A DNA stretch of 64,000 nt from Arenibacter aquaticus (GCF_003957295.1 NZ_RQPJ01000003.1:441135-505134), one strand, 5' to 3'; shown: positions 27,168 to 36,590, counted from the first letter of the stretch. Notes: a model not told the origin generated them from the letters alone. Translations and numbers: made by a program.

Positions 27168-27835
27168 ATGGTGGGTATAAAAAAATTGTAATACTGGGAT
27201 CGATCCTGTTGGTTGATATCATGTATAACAGAGAAAAAGATGGTGGCCGAAACGTTCCCTGAGGTAGTAAAACATTTTGAGTCTAACTGGAAGTCTATCT
27301 ATAAAAAAATTACAAATATCCCGAATGGATTGGCAATGATAAGTTTGGTATTTTCATACATTGGGGAGCATATAGCGTACCCGCGTTTGGCTCAGAATGG
27401 TATCCTCGACAAATGTATATGGATACAGCAACCTTTTTCGCCCAACTTAAATTGGGAAAAAAAGGGCCCAATGCCACGTACCTACATCACAAAAGGACTT
27501 GGGGCGATCAAAAAGAATCTGGTTATAAGGATTTTATACCCATGTTTAAAGCAGAAAAATTTGATGCCGCCGCCTGGATAGACCTCTTTAAAAAATATGG
27601 AGCCAGATATGTTGTTCCCGTTGCAGACCATCATGACGGTTTTGCCATGTACATATCCAATACCACAAGATGGAATGCGTATGACATGGGACCCAAAAGA
27701 GACGTACTGGGGGAGCTATTTAAGGAAGGCCGAAAGCAAGGTCTAAAAATGGGGGTCTCTCCCCATTTCGCCTTTAACTGGTCTTTTTACAACAAAAAAG
27801 ATAAGTTTGATACTACGGACCCTGAATACTGGACC
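27168..27835 (+). pseudogene. Truncated, frameshifted GH29 alpha-L-fucosidase/galactosidase
   Basis: This is a decayed paralogue of the GH29 gene at 33775. From about 27325 to 27831 the translation matches residues 52-221 of the intact enzyme almost exactly (for example GYKDFIPMFKAEKFDAA and MGPKRDVLGELFKEGRKQG). The upstream part ending in HFESNWKSI is in another frame. Adding one A to the A7 run at 27303-27309 restores the expected YKKNYKYPEW reading. A second A7 run at 27179-27185 similarly breaks a hydrophobic leader that begins at the ATG at 27168. Homology stops abruptly near 27831, before the catalytic nucleophile region, so the protein cannot be active whatever the frameshifts mean. 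Confidence 0.88.
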
Positions 27836-28518
27836 ACTTTTTTTATACCTAAAGTGTCTATGTCCGTATTCTGAAGGTTTATATTTTGGCCATCAGCACC
27901 TTTAAGCTGCATTAAATATTCAACTTCTCCGGAAGGAAATAATTGATCAAATTTTAAATTTCTGCCATTGGTAATGTACATAGATGAGCCCGCACTAGGG
28001 TTTATATCAAAATGTAGCTTTTCAAAACTCCTATAAATAACATCGTCTATGACAATTGCGGGGCGATTATCCTGGCCCCTTGGTTCCATACTTACATTTT
28101 TCACTGTTAAGCCTTTACCGTGCCTTAAATACATTCCATAAGACGGCAGCGGCCCAAAAAACAATTGCTCAGGGTAACGCGCTTCATCCTCAGGAATATT
28201 TTGGCCATGTCCCTGCAATTCAAAAAGGTTTCTTCCTGTCAATAACATCGCTCTACTGGGTATGCAAGTGGCTCCGGAAAAAGAGCCCATTAAATAACCA
28301 TTGTCAAAGGAAATACCATCTGCGGCAAGGGCATCCATATGGGGAGTCTGCAGCTGCATGCCTCCCAAACTGTGAACCCCGGAAAATCGGTGGTCATCCG
28401 TGTAGATTACCAAAACATTTGGTTTTTTGTTTTTTTTCCCCTGTGCGGAAACCGGCCCTACCGAAAAGGCACAGAGAAGGGTTATGAATAATTTAAGAAC
28501 GGTTTTTATATGGTTCAT
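27787..28518 (-). pseudogene. Chimeric ORF: sulfatase N-terminus fused to GH28-like C-terminus
   Basis: A 243-residue open frame joining fragments of two genes. Residues 1 to about 115 are a sulfatase with a signal peptide, the DD metal motif (VIYTDDHRF) and an intact formylglycine site, ATCIPSRAMLLTGRN (Cys85). From about residue 116 the sequence becomes the C-terminus of a GH28-like beta-helix enzyme: YPEQLFFGPLPSYGMYLRH and RPAIVIDD match the same region of the intact gene at 30223. The last 15 or so residues are simply the antisense of the GH29 pseudogene. Both parent families have a YPE motif at the join, so recombination at short homology is plausible. The protein lacks most of the sulfatase fold and is very unlikely to work. 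Confidence 0.88.
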
Positions 28519-28633
28519 TTCTTTCTGGTTTACTTTTTTAATGCATTGGGCAGGTAAAGTGGTGCCAAATAATTAAGTATGAACTTTTATTACTTGGCAA
28601 ATACTTTATTCTTTCCAGTTTCTCTTAAAATTG

Positions 28634-30196
28634 TTATTCGGATATAATCTTAAAGGCAAAAGCATGGTCACCTACTTTTTCATGGGGCAATTGAATACGG
28701 AGCCCCTTGTCCCCTACTTTAAAGTCCAATGGCTTTTTATAGCCCAGTAACTCAATTTTCTTAATATTCTTTGAATAGTATTTATTGTCTTTTTTTAAGG
28801 TGGTTATGAGCATCTCGCCATCAGCGGGCCAATCCAAGGCAATGGCGTACAAGCTACCCTCTTTGGTCGTAAAGCGAATATCTTTAGAGGTATTATCCGG
28901 ATTACTACGTTCGCTCAAATGGCCTTCAACCACCTTGGTCCCGCCTTCACCGTATACCGCAAATGTTCTTGTGCCATATATAGCCTCCCCATTTACCCTT
29001 AGCCATTGTCCCATTTCCAAAAGTCGTTCCTTTACAGGTTTGGGAATTTCACCGTTGGCTTTGGGGGTAATATTTAAAAGTACCGCCCCATTTTTACTAA
29101 CCACATCTACCAAAAAATCTACCAGCCTATTGACGGATTTATAATCTGGATTCTTGATATGGCTCCAAGAATTCCAATCGATGGAATCATCTGTTAACCA
29201 GGGAAAGTCTTTTTTCTCGCTCATCCGGGCCCGTTCCAAATCCAAAACGGCACTGCCTTTGGCAAAATCATAGAACTTATAGGTAGAGACTACCTCTTGT
29301 TTTTTCTTAGCGGCCTGATTGTAATAATATTCTAGGAATTCTTTACGATATGTTTCTCCAATGACATCCATTTTATTGTCGAACCACACCAAATCGGGAT
29401 CGTATTTGTCAATAATTTCCTTTAGCCTGTCCAACCATTCCTTATTAAAGTTTTCGTCGGCAAGGGGATAGTATTTTTTAATTCCTGCATCAATATCATG
29501 TGTTGAAGGAGGGTATTGAAAGTCGCCCTTTTTCATTTTAGGTCCGTATAGGCCTGCATATTTGGGGTCACTGGCGTCCGTAGTTTCATCCCAAGTAGGA
29601 TACCAACCCAAGAGCCATTGCCTATGAAAGGTGGCAATAAATTTCATATCCCTTTTTCTGATCTCATGTGCCAGTTCCCCCATAATATCCCTTTTGGGAC
29701 CCATTTCTTTAGCGTCCCACGAAGTAAGTTCACTATCCCACATAGCAAAGCCATCTGCGTGTTCCGAAACAGGCCCGGCAAATTTTGCCCCAGCTTTTTC
29801 AAAGAGATCGGCCCATTGGGCAGCGTCAAATTTTTCTGCCTTGAACATGGGTATAAAGTCTTTATAGCCAAAATCCTTTAAAGGGCCGTATGTCGCTACA
29901 TGATGTTTATAGTATTCACTGGCCTCGCCGTTCTTTGCTTCTGGATTGTTTTTATGTACATACATCCAATGGGAATACCATTCATTTTTGAATTCAGGAA
30001 CGGAGTAAGGCCCCCAGTGACAATAAATACCAAACTTGGCGTCCAAGAACCACTCAGGTGTCTTGTGCTGTTTTAGGGACTCCCAATCGGCCTGATAGCT
30101 AATATCTTGCCCTCTATTTATCTGTATTCCCAACAAGGTTAGTATACCCAAGAAATACCATTTGGTTGCAGATGGTTTTAGTTTGTTGAATTGCAT
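28634..30196 (-). CDS. GH29 alpha-L-fucosidase family enzyme
   Basis: A 520-residue retaining exo-glycosidase of family GH29, which removes terminal alpha-L-fucose, or alpha-L-galactose in some marine members. A signal peptide is visible (YFLGILTLLGIQINRGQ, residues 14-30). The N-terminal (beta/alpha) barrel includes FGIYCHWGPYSVP (55-67) and AGPVSEHADGFAMWDS. The nucleophile Asp273 sits in DPDLVWFDNK. A C-terminal beta-sandwich follows. It is the third gene of a minus-strand operon after the sulfatase and GH28-like genes (gaps 6 and 26 bases). All three are exported and probably act in sequence on the same oligosaccharide. The choice between fucose and galactose cannot be made by eye. Confidence 0.9.
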   Translation of the reverse strand: MQFNKLKPSATKWYFLGILTLLGIQINRGQDISYQADWESLKQHKTPEWFLDAKFGIYCHWGPYSVPEFKNEWYSHWMYVHKNNPEAKNGEASEYYKHHVATYGPLKDFGYKDFIPMFKAEKFDAAQWADLFEKAGAKFAGPVSEHADGFAMWDSELTSWDAKEMGPKRDIMGELAHEIRKRDMKFIATFHRQWLLGWYPTWDETTDASDPKYAGLYGPKMKKGDFQYPPSTHDIDAGIKKYYPLADENFNKEWLDRLKEIIDKYDPDLVWFDNKMDVIGETYRKEFLEYYYNQAAKKKQEVVSTYKFYDFAKGSAVLDLERARMSEKKDFPWLTDDSIDWNSWSHIKNPDYKSVNRLVDFLVDVVSKNGAVLLNITPKANGEIPKPVKERLLEMGQWLRVNGEAIYGTRTFAVYGEGGTKVVEGHLSERSNPDNTSKDIRFTTKEGSLYAIALDWPADGEMLITTLKKDNKYYSKNIKKIELLGYKKPLDFKVGDKGLRIQLPHEKVGDHAFAFKIISE

Positions 30197-30222
30197 ATAT
30201 TCTTTTTTGAATAGTTCAATTG

Positions 30223-31617
30223 TTAATTTATATTGATTTGTGATACAGGAACCAATTTGCGGTTCGCACGGACACCATTAATTTCTGCGTGTAGTACATC
30301 GTCCAATACTATTGGGTCCCGTAGATCCTTATTTAAAACAATTAGGTTGAAATTGTCTATGACCAGTCCATCAATATGTCGCGCGTAAATCCCCGAGGCA
30401 GGCAGGGTACCTACCAAACTGAACTCTGGCCACCATCCATTAAGCACTTCTTGTGTATATTCCTTTATTTCCAATTTATTGGCATCTTCCGCCGTTCCTC
30501 CTCCGGAAACCCCAAATTGAACATCCTTTATGGAGATGTCCTCTATACGATGTCCTGGAAATCCGGTCAGGAAGAAGGCCGAATTTTTATCTAACATGGA
30601 ATTATCCACTACCACGTTGCTAAAGCTAAAATTGTGCATTCTTTTTAAAGGTTCCAGCTCGCCTTCAGGAGTTTCCATAGAGGCCCTTTGTTGGGTGAAG
30701 GACATAAATATAGGCCGTGGCACGTTCTCCATAACCAAATTACTAAAGACCATATTCTTCATTTCACCTCCTTCATTCTGTTGAATTTTGAGTCCCGAAT
30801 CCTGAATATTCTTGAAAGTACAGTTGGTTACGGTGACCGATTCTATATTGCCCCTAGAGAGTAGGCCTATGCGCATACCGCCCCATTTGGTGCTAAAATG
30901 GCAATTGCTAACCGTGATATTTTTACAGGGCCTGTCTGGTCGTGAAGCCTGCAGACAGATGCTATCATCACTGTTATCAAAATTGCTATTGACAACGCGA
31001 ACGTTAGTACATCCGTCAAAATCCAAGCCATCACCATTATTGTTTACCCGGCTTATAATATTGATGCCGCTTACACTAATATTATTGCAATATAACCAAG
31101 CTGAGGTCCATGCCGCCGGATTGATCAAGGTGATATAGCTCAGGTGAATATCGGTTACGTTCACAAACCTGACCATCATAGGACGCCCTCCATTGGCCTT
31201 GGTAAAGTTCTTTTGGTGGCCGTTCCCATCTATAGTCCCATAGCCTTCTATGGCAATGGAGCGGGCATCTTTCGCGAATATCAGGCAACGATCCATATGA
31301 GGTTCGTTTTTATACATATTTTTATGGGTGTCTGCGCTATAGTCTTGGTAATTTGGACTTCCTAAGAGTACGGCACCGTTTTCTACGTGCAGGGTTACAT
31401 AATCTTTTAAATAGATGGTTCCGATCAAAACGGTTGTTCCCGAGGGTATAAGTACCCTGCCACCGCCATTTTGAGTACAGGCGTCGATAGCGCTTTGCAC
31501 TGCACGGGTGTCCAAAGTAGTCCCATCCCCTTTGGCTCCATAATCCAATACATTGAAGTCCTTGGCCAGCAATGACAAAGGAAGATAGATCAGAATAACA
31601 AGAATTAATCTTTTCAT
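30223..31617 (-). CDS. GH28-like right-handed beta-helix glycosidase, atypical active site
   Basis: A 464-residue exported beta-helix protein. After a signal peptide (residues 1-18) comes the pectate-lyase-superfamily start FNVLDYGAKGDGTTLDTRAV. The GH28 core follows with DGLDFDGCTNV (Asp196 and Asp199) and the paired acids in DNSDDSICLQAS (Asp217, Asp218). The usual G-H-G motif is replaced by KWGGMRIG (244-251), so the conserved histidine is absent, and the R-I-K motif reads LKI. GH28 hydrolyses galacturonic acid linkages, but these substitutions and the sulfatase/GH29 context suggest a different substrate, perhaps a neutral galactose or fucose linkage (inference). A truncated relative survives in the chimeric ORF at 27787. 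Confidence 0.8.
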   Translation of the reverse strand: MKRLILVILIYLPLSLLAKDFNVLDYGAKGDGTTLDTRAVQSAIDACTQNGGGRVLIPSGTTVLIGTIYLKDYVTLHVENGAVLLGSPNYQDYSADTHKNMYKNEPHMDRCLIFAKDARSIAIEGYGTIDGNGHQKNFTKANGGRPMMVRFVNVTDIHLSYITLINPAAWTSAWLYCNNISVSGINIISRVNNNGDGLDFDGCTNVRVVNSNFDNSDDSICLQASRPDRPCKNITVSNCHFSTKWGGMRIGLLSRGNIESVTVTNCTFKNIQDSGLKIQQNEGGEMKNMVFSNLVMENVPRPIFMSFTQQRASMETPEGELEPLKRMHNFSFSNVVVDNSMLDKNSAFFLTGFPGHRIEDISIKDVQFGVSGGGTAEDANKLEIKEYTQEVLNGWWPEFSLVGTLPASGIYARHIDGLVIDNFNLIVLNKDLRDPIVLDDVLHAEINGVRANRKLVPVSQININ

Positions 31618-31623
31618 GTTTTA

Positions 31624-33312
31624 TTATTTGGGTTCAATGATCAAACCCCTTTCTGCTTCACTGTCTGCGGTGTACCGCAGTACCATTGGAGCATCTTCCC
31701 CCCTAGCCAATTTTATTTCCCGTTCCCATACCAACCTCATCTTTTCCAGTTCTTCGGTGTAGGCATCGTCCATCGCCAAATTGGTAGTCTCGTCGGGGTC
31801 GTTCTTTAAGTTAAAGAGTTCTTCATAAACCGCTTGTTCCCCGTTTAAAGGGCCTTCCACAAAATCCCGGTATAAGGCTATGTCCGGGTCGTGGACCTGA
31901 TATAACATACTGTTTATATTTATACCCATTGCTTTGGCGGTTGCTATTTTTTTATTCGCGGATAGATTTTCATTCTTGTAATATCTTATGTATTTCCATT
32001 CCATGTCCTGTACCGCTTCGCATCTTGGGTTGCCAAATTGGGTAGACCATAAATTTTCGGTAAAGAGAAATGGCCGCACTGCAGTTTGGGAGCCAGAAAG
32101 TATGCCGCCTAAATCTTTACCCTGATAGCTATCAGGAATGGCAACATTGGCCATTGTCAACATGGTTGGGGCAATATCGATACTTTGCACCAAGGCATCG
32201 GAAGTTTTTCCACGAGTAGATTTTTTTGATTTGGGATCAAAAATAATCATAGGTACATGGGTCGTAACCTCATAGCAAAATGCCTTACCTCCAAGACCGA
32301 ACTGCCCCATAAAAAGTCCGTGGTCCGAAGTGAATACTAGGACCGTATTCTTATTCAGTTTCTGATCTTTCAAGGTTTTTCTAAGTTGTCCTACCAAACG
32401 ATCTATTCCGGTCATGGCCTCCATTTGCCTTATGTAGCGCTCTCGATAGCCTTCGGGGGTGTCTACATAATTATAGCCAAGCTGTCTATCGTTGGCGCGA
32501 TGTATTTCTTTTGGTAGTTTGGGATCTTTAATGTCTTTTCTGGCCACATAGTTTTTGGGCAGGGGAATATCCTTATCCCGATATAATGTCTTATAGATGT
32601 CATCATCGGAATCCCGCATCTCCATACTTCCCGTACCCGCTCCATGGGGAAGATTAAAACATACCGATAACATAAAGGGTTTATCAGCTGGGCGTTGATC
32701 AATGAATTTTAATGCTCCTTTCAATTTTTGCTCGTTAGACAGAAAATCATGTATGCCCTCCCCCACTACTTCAACTTGGGTATCCATTTTTGCATCTTTG
32801 AAAATCGTATGTCGTTCCTTAGGGTAGAAACCCAAATGCCCATGTCCGGCATACCAATAGTCAAAGCTTTTTTCCATCATACCACTATCATAACCCCCAT
32901 TACCTACAGGCACATGGTTTTTACCTATCCATCCGGTGTAATAACCATTGTCACGCATAACCACTGGATACGTATTTTTCCAACCCTCCTCAGACAAACT
33001 GGTTCCCGAATTAAAATTCACACCGTGTTTGCGCTCAAATTGGCTGGTGAGTATACTTGCCCGGCTGGGAGTACAAATGGCACTGGTAATATGGGCATTG
33101 GTAAAAAGAATACCGTCTTCGGACAATTTATCCAAATTTGGTGTTTTTACAATTTCATTTCCTGTGCAGCCCATCATCCCATATTGCTGGTCATCCGTAA
33201 GGATGAATATAAAATTAGGCCGTTCCTGTGCTAGCGATTTGGCAAAGGGGATCGTTAATAGTAAGACTATAACGAGCAATTTGAAAGCTCTGGTTGACTT
33301 ATTTTTTTTCAT
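31624..33312 (-). CDS. S1-family formylglycine sulfatase
   Basis: A 562-residue exported arylsulfatase-type enzyme that removes sulfate esters from a polysaccharide. Signal peptide residues 1-29; the metal-binding motif FILTDDQQYG (residues 36-45); and the formylglycine site AICTPSRASILTS with Cys80 are visible. The second metal motif FTSDHGLFMGQFG occurs at about residue 330. It leads the minus-strand operon followed by the GH28-like and GH29 genes with a 6-base gap. Sulfatase activity requires a maturase, which is not in this window. The S1 subfamily and the sulfate position are not assignable by eye. Confidence 0.92.
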   Translation of the reverse strand: MKKNKSTRAFKLLVIVLLLTIPFAKSLAQERPNFIFILTDDQQYGMMGCTGNEIVKTPNLDKLSEDGILFTNAHITSAICTPSRASILTSQFERKHGVNFNSGTSLSEEGWKNTYPVVMRDNGYYTGWIGKNHVPVGNGGYDSGMMEKSFDYWYAGHGHLGFYPKERHTIFKDAKMDTQVEVVGEGIHDFLSNEQKLKGALKFIDQRPADKPFMLSVCFNLPHGAGTGSMEMRDSDDDIYKTLYRDKDIPLPKNYVARKDIKDPKLPKEIHRANDRQLGYNYVDTPEGYRERYIRQMEAMTGIDRLVGQLRKTLKDQKLNKNTVLVFTSDHGLFMGQFGLGGKAFCYEVTTHVPMIIFDPKSKKSTRGKTSDALVQSIDIAPTMLTMANVAIPDSYQGKDLGGILSGSQTAVRPFLFTENLWSTQFGNPRCEAVQDMEWKYIRYYKNENLSANKKIATAKAMGININSMLYQVHDPDIALYRDFVEGPLNGEQAVYEELFNLKNDPDETTNLAMDDAYTEELEKMRLVWEREIKLARGEDAPMVLRYTADSEAERGLIIEPK

Positions 33313-33774
33313 TTTCTATTAAGTATTTCGGTTTAAAAGTTAGTTCCTCCTCTGGTATTTGTTTCGGAGACCTAAGTAATTTAATATTGAAGGCACCGCC
33401 AACCAAAAAATGAAGTTGATATATTGATGTGAAATTCCATAATTATTTTCTGACCTGGGACAACAAATTATTCAAATGGTGCAACAGATGATTTATTCTA
33501 CTGCATAAAAGCAATATTACCTCCAAAACATATTGACTTTCAGTAGTTTTAGTTCTTGTCCATTTTGGTCCACATTGAAATTAGGAAAGTTGCGATCACC
33601 ATTTTAAATGGGGTGAATTGACAAAAATTGATAAAAAAACACGCAGTTTTAAGAAACAAGAACCATTTGTTGCATCAATTTAAACATTAGTAGCTAGCCC
33701 TCGTGGGCAAAATTTGGAATTTAGCATCGTTATAACGCAGATATCGTTATGCATTAACATTAAATGATTAAATT
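33313..33774. promoter_or_regulatory. Divergent promoter region between the sulfatase operon and GH29 gene
   Basis: A 462-base non-coding gap. ACCATTTGTTGCA lies at 33662-33674 (113 bases before the plus-strand GH29 gene), and a near copy of ATTTGTTGCA lies in inverse orientation at 33480-33489 (TGCAACAGAT). Additional repeats include CGTTATAACG (33728-33737) and a second ATCGTTAT at 33743. The arrangement fits a bidirectional control region for both transcripts; the binding protein is unknown. Confidence 0.5.
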
Positions 33775-35322
33775 ATGACCCGGAAATTCCCACTCCTATT
33801 GGTTTTAGGACTAATAGTAATAGGTGCTTGTAAGACAGATAAGAAAGTAGAACAGTCTATTGCCAAGACCAACGAAACCTCTCCCAAATTTGAACCCAAT
33901 TGGGAGTCTATCAAAAAAAATTACAAGGACCCAGAATGGTTCAGCAATGATAAGTTCGGTATTTTCATCCACTGGGGCGCCTATAGTGTTCCTGCCTATG
34001 GTTCCGAATGGTATCCTAGACAAATGTATATGGATACTGCAACATTTTCGGCTCAGCTAAAATTGGGTAAAAAAGGACCCAATCCTACTTACCTACATCA
34101 CAAAAAAACGTGGGGAGATCAAAAAGAATTTGGATATAAGGACTTTATTCCAATGTTTAAAGCGGAAAAATTTGATGCAGCGGAATGGATAGATTTATTT
34201 AAAAAATCGGGAGCCAGATACGTAGTTCCCGTTGCCGATCACCATGACGGTTTTGCCATGTATAAATCCAATACCACTCGTTGGAATGCCTATGATATGG
34301 GACCCAAAAGAGACGTTCTGGGTGAGCTTTTTAAAGAAGGGCGTAAACAGGGCCTTAAAATGGGCGCCTCCTCCCATTTTGCATTTAACTGGTCCTTTTA
34401 TAATAAAAAGGACAAGTTTGATACCACTGATCCGGACTATGCCGATTTGTATTCCAGTAAGGGAAAAAATTTGAAAGAGCCGGTATCGGATAAGTTTAAA
34501 CAGCGGTGGTGGGATCGGACAATAGATCTAATTGACTCATATCAACCAGATATATTGTATTTTGACTTTTATGTAGATATTGAAGATTTTGCAGAATTAC
34601 GCCCAAAATTGGCAGCTTATTACTATAATAAAGGTGTAGAATGGGGTAAAGAAGTACTAATCAATGATAAGAACTTTGGCCACGAAGCTTTTCCTGAAGG
34701 CACTGTAATCTATGACTTGGAACGTGGAAAACTTCCTGGAATTAGAAAACTGCCCTGGCAGACCGATACTTCTATTGGCAAGAACTCTTGGTCCCATGTT
34801 ACTAATTGGGATTCTAAAACCGCCAATCAACTAATTGATGATTTAGTTGATATTGTTTCCAAGAACGGTAATTTATTATTAAATGTTGGCCCAAAGGCAG
34901 ACGGAACTATTCCAGATGACCAAAAAGAGATTCTCTTGCAGATAGGTGATTGGCTTGCGGTAAACGGGGATGCCATATATGATACCAGATATTGGAAAAC
35001 ATTTGGTGAAGGTCCTACAGAAGTGAAGAAAGGACACCATTCTGAAGGACAAAATAAAGAGTTTACTGGGCAGGATATCCGTTTTACCAAAAAAGGCGAC
35101 AAGCTGTTCGCCATTATGTTGGCATGGCCGGCAAATGGGAAAATTAATATCGAATCCTTGGGAAGTAAAAGTGAATACGCTAAAGATATTACAATTAAAG
35201 AAGTTCGTTTATTGGGCAGTGATGCCAAATTGAAGATTAATCAATCCGAAGATGGTCTTCTAGTTGATAATTTAGGTGAAAAATCAGGAGAATTTGCCCA
35301 TGTGTTGGAAATTAGCCTATAG
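33775..35322 (+). CDS. GH29 alpha-L-fucosidase family lipoprotein
   Basis: A 515-residue GH29 enzyme. The lipobox IGAC (Cys19) shows it is lipid-anchored, unlike the other two intact GH29 proteins here. FGIFIHWGAYSVPAYGSEWYP (residues 61-81), VADHHDGFAMYKS (153-165) and the nucleophile Asp264 in DILYFDFYVD match the family. Length is normal. A closely similar truncated copy lies at 27168, so this gene family expanded locally. It is expected to act at the surface or on the periplasmic face, removing terminal alpha-L-fucose or alpha-L-galactose. It is closed by a strong hairpin 35 bases downstream. Confidence 0.92.
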   Translation: MTRKFPLLLVLGLIVIGACKTDKKVEQSIAKTNETSPKFEPNWESIKKNYKDPEWFSNDKFGIFIHWGAYSVPAYGSEWYPRQMYMDTATFSAQLKLGKKGPNPTYLHHKKTWGDQKEFGYKDFIPMFKAEKFDAAEWIDLFKKSGARYVVPVADHHDGFAMYKSNTTRWNAYDMGPKRDVLGELFKEGRKQGLKMGASSHFAFNWSFYNKKDKFDTTDPDYADLYSSKGKNLKEPVSDKFKQRWWDRTIDLIDSYQPDILYFDFYVDIEDFAELRPKLAAYYYNKGVEWGKEVLINDKNFGHEAFPEGTVIYDLERGKLPGIRKLPWQTDTSIGKNSWSHVTNWDSKTANQLIDDLVDIVSKNGNLLLNVGPKADGTIPDDQKEILLQIGDWLAVNGDAIYDTRYWKTFGEGPTEVKKGHHSEGQNKEFTGQDIRFTKKGDKLFAIMLAWPANGKINIESLGSKSEYAKDITIKEVRLLGSDAKLKINQSEDGLLVDNLGEKSGEFAHVLEISL

Positions 35323-35356
35323 CATTGTTAAGTTGATTAGTTGAATTAGTATTTGT

Positions 35357-35384
35357 TAGAGCGCACTTGTCCGAGTGCGCTCTA
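35357..35384 (+). terminator. Hairpin terminator after GH29
   Basis: TAGAGCGCACT (35357-35367) pairs perfectly with AGTGCGCTCTA (35374-35384) around loop TGTCCG. The T tract is short (ATTTAGATTAG), so it is a strong stem with a modest tail, and partial read-through to the dehydrogenase gene is possible. Confidence 0.78.
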
Positions 35385-35573
35385 TTTAGATTAGTATACC
35401 TCTTCCTATAGGGTTAAAACTTAATAAGACCAATTATTACACCAAGTTGATGTATTAGTCCCCATAGAAATGCTATAAAAAAATAGTTTTAAAGTTTAAA
35501 AATATGACACTGTTTCGATAGATAAATTAAGATAATCTAAAATAAAAGAACAGTTAACCTAAAAAAAGATAGA

Positions 35574-36590
35574 ATGAATTATATAGTTTGTGAGAAACCA
35601 GGAGAGTTTATTTTAAAAGAAAAGGATGCTCCAGCCAAAATTAAAGGAGAAGCCTTATTACGCGTCAAGAAGGTGGGTATTTGCGGAACGGACTTACACG
35701 CTTATGGCGGTAACCAAGCTTTTTTTACCTATCCCAGAATTTTAGGGCATGAACTTGCTACGGAGATCTTGGAGATAGAGGAGAACGATAAAGGCCTAAA
35801 AAAGGGTAACAATGTAGTGGTGATGCCTTATATAAGTTGTGGTACATGTGTCGCATGTAGAAACGGTAAAACCAATTGCTGTACCAACATTGCCGTACTG
35901 GGAATCCACACTGACGGTGGAATGCAGGAATCCATATCCGTTCCAATAGATTTGTTGATCCCGGCCCAAAACCTAAGCGATAATCAAATGGCGGTGGTGG
36001 AACCTTTGGCCATTGGGGCACATGCCATCCGCAGGGCCAATCTTAAAAAAGGAGAAACCATCGTGGTGGTAGGATGTGGGCCAATAGGCATTGGAATATT
36101 AAAATTGGCACAGATTGCCGGAGCAAAAGTGATTGCCATTGATATGAACCAAGGTAGATTGGATTATGCCAAAGAAAAGATCGGGGTAGATCATATTGTA
36201 ATGGGCGGTAAAGATGCTGTAGAACAAATAAGGGAAATTACCAATGGCGATATGTGTGCCGTGGTTTTTGATGCTACGGGACACAAAGGTGCCCTGGAAT
36301 CTGGCCCTGACTATATGTCCCATGGAGGACGCTATGTCCTTGTTGGACTTTCCAAGGGAGAGCTCACCTTTGTGCATCCGGCCATACACGCCAAGGAGTC
36401 TACCATCCTTTGTAGTAGGAATGCTACTTTGGAAGATTTTGAAAACGTCATTTCAATTCTAGAAAAAGGACAATTTCCTATTGATTCCTTTGTTACCCAC
36501 AATGTACCCTATACGGAGATGATAGCCAATTTTGACCATTGGGTAGATCCAAAAAATGGAGTTATAAAGGCTATGGTAGATTTTTATTAA
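35574..36590 (+). CDS. Zinc dehydrogenase, L-galactonate 5-dehydrogenase (LgoD/YjjN)-like
   Basis: A 338-residue medium-chain zinc dehydrogenase. It is strikingly similar in layout and wording to E. coli LgoD, which oxidises L-galactonate to D-tagaturonate. Shared marks include GICGTDLHAYGGNQAFF (residues 35-51), YPRILGHE (53-60) and the terminal-third SRNATLEDFENV. The catalytic zinc ligands are Cys37 and His59-Glu60, and the structural cysteines Cys89, Cys92, Cys95 and Cys103. VVGCGPIGIG binds NAD. The enzyme is cytoplasmic. It starts a run of L-sugar catabolic genes (FucX-like dehydrogenase, FucP-like transporter, mutarotase). An alternative is a dehydrogenase in the 2-keto-3-deoxy-L-fuconate route. 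The L-galactonate assignment comes from remembered sequence similarity. Confidence 0.7.
   Translation: MNYIVCEKPGEFILKEKDAPAKIKGEALLRVKKVGICGTDLHAYGGNQAFFTYPRILGHELATEILEIEENDKGLKKGNNVVVMPYISCGTCVACRNGKTNCCTNIAVLGIHTDGGMQESISVPIDLLIPAQNLSDNQMAVVEPLAIGAHAIRRANLKKGETIVVVGCGPIGIGILKLAQIAGAKVIAIDMNQGRLDYAKEKIGVDHIVMGGKDAVEQIREITNGDMCAVVFDATGHKGALESGPDYMSHGGRYVLVGLSKGELTFVHPAIHAKESTILCSRNATLEDFENVISILEKGQFPIDSFVTHNVPYTEMIANFDHWVDPKNGVIKAMVDFY

Noticed and set aside
27213-27581. 122-residue plus-strand ORF as an independent gene
   Set aside because: It is one frame of the frameshifted GH29 pseudogene, correct only up to the A7 run near 27303.
30223-31617. Annotation as a true polygalacturonase
   Set aside because: The GHG histidine and RIK motif are missing and the neighbours are sulfatases and GH29 enzymes, so pectin hydrolysis is not supported.
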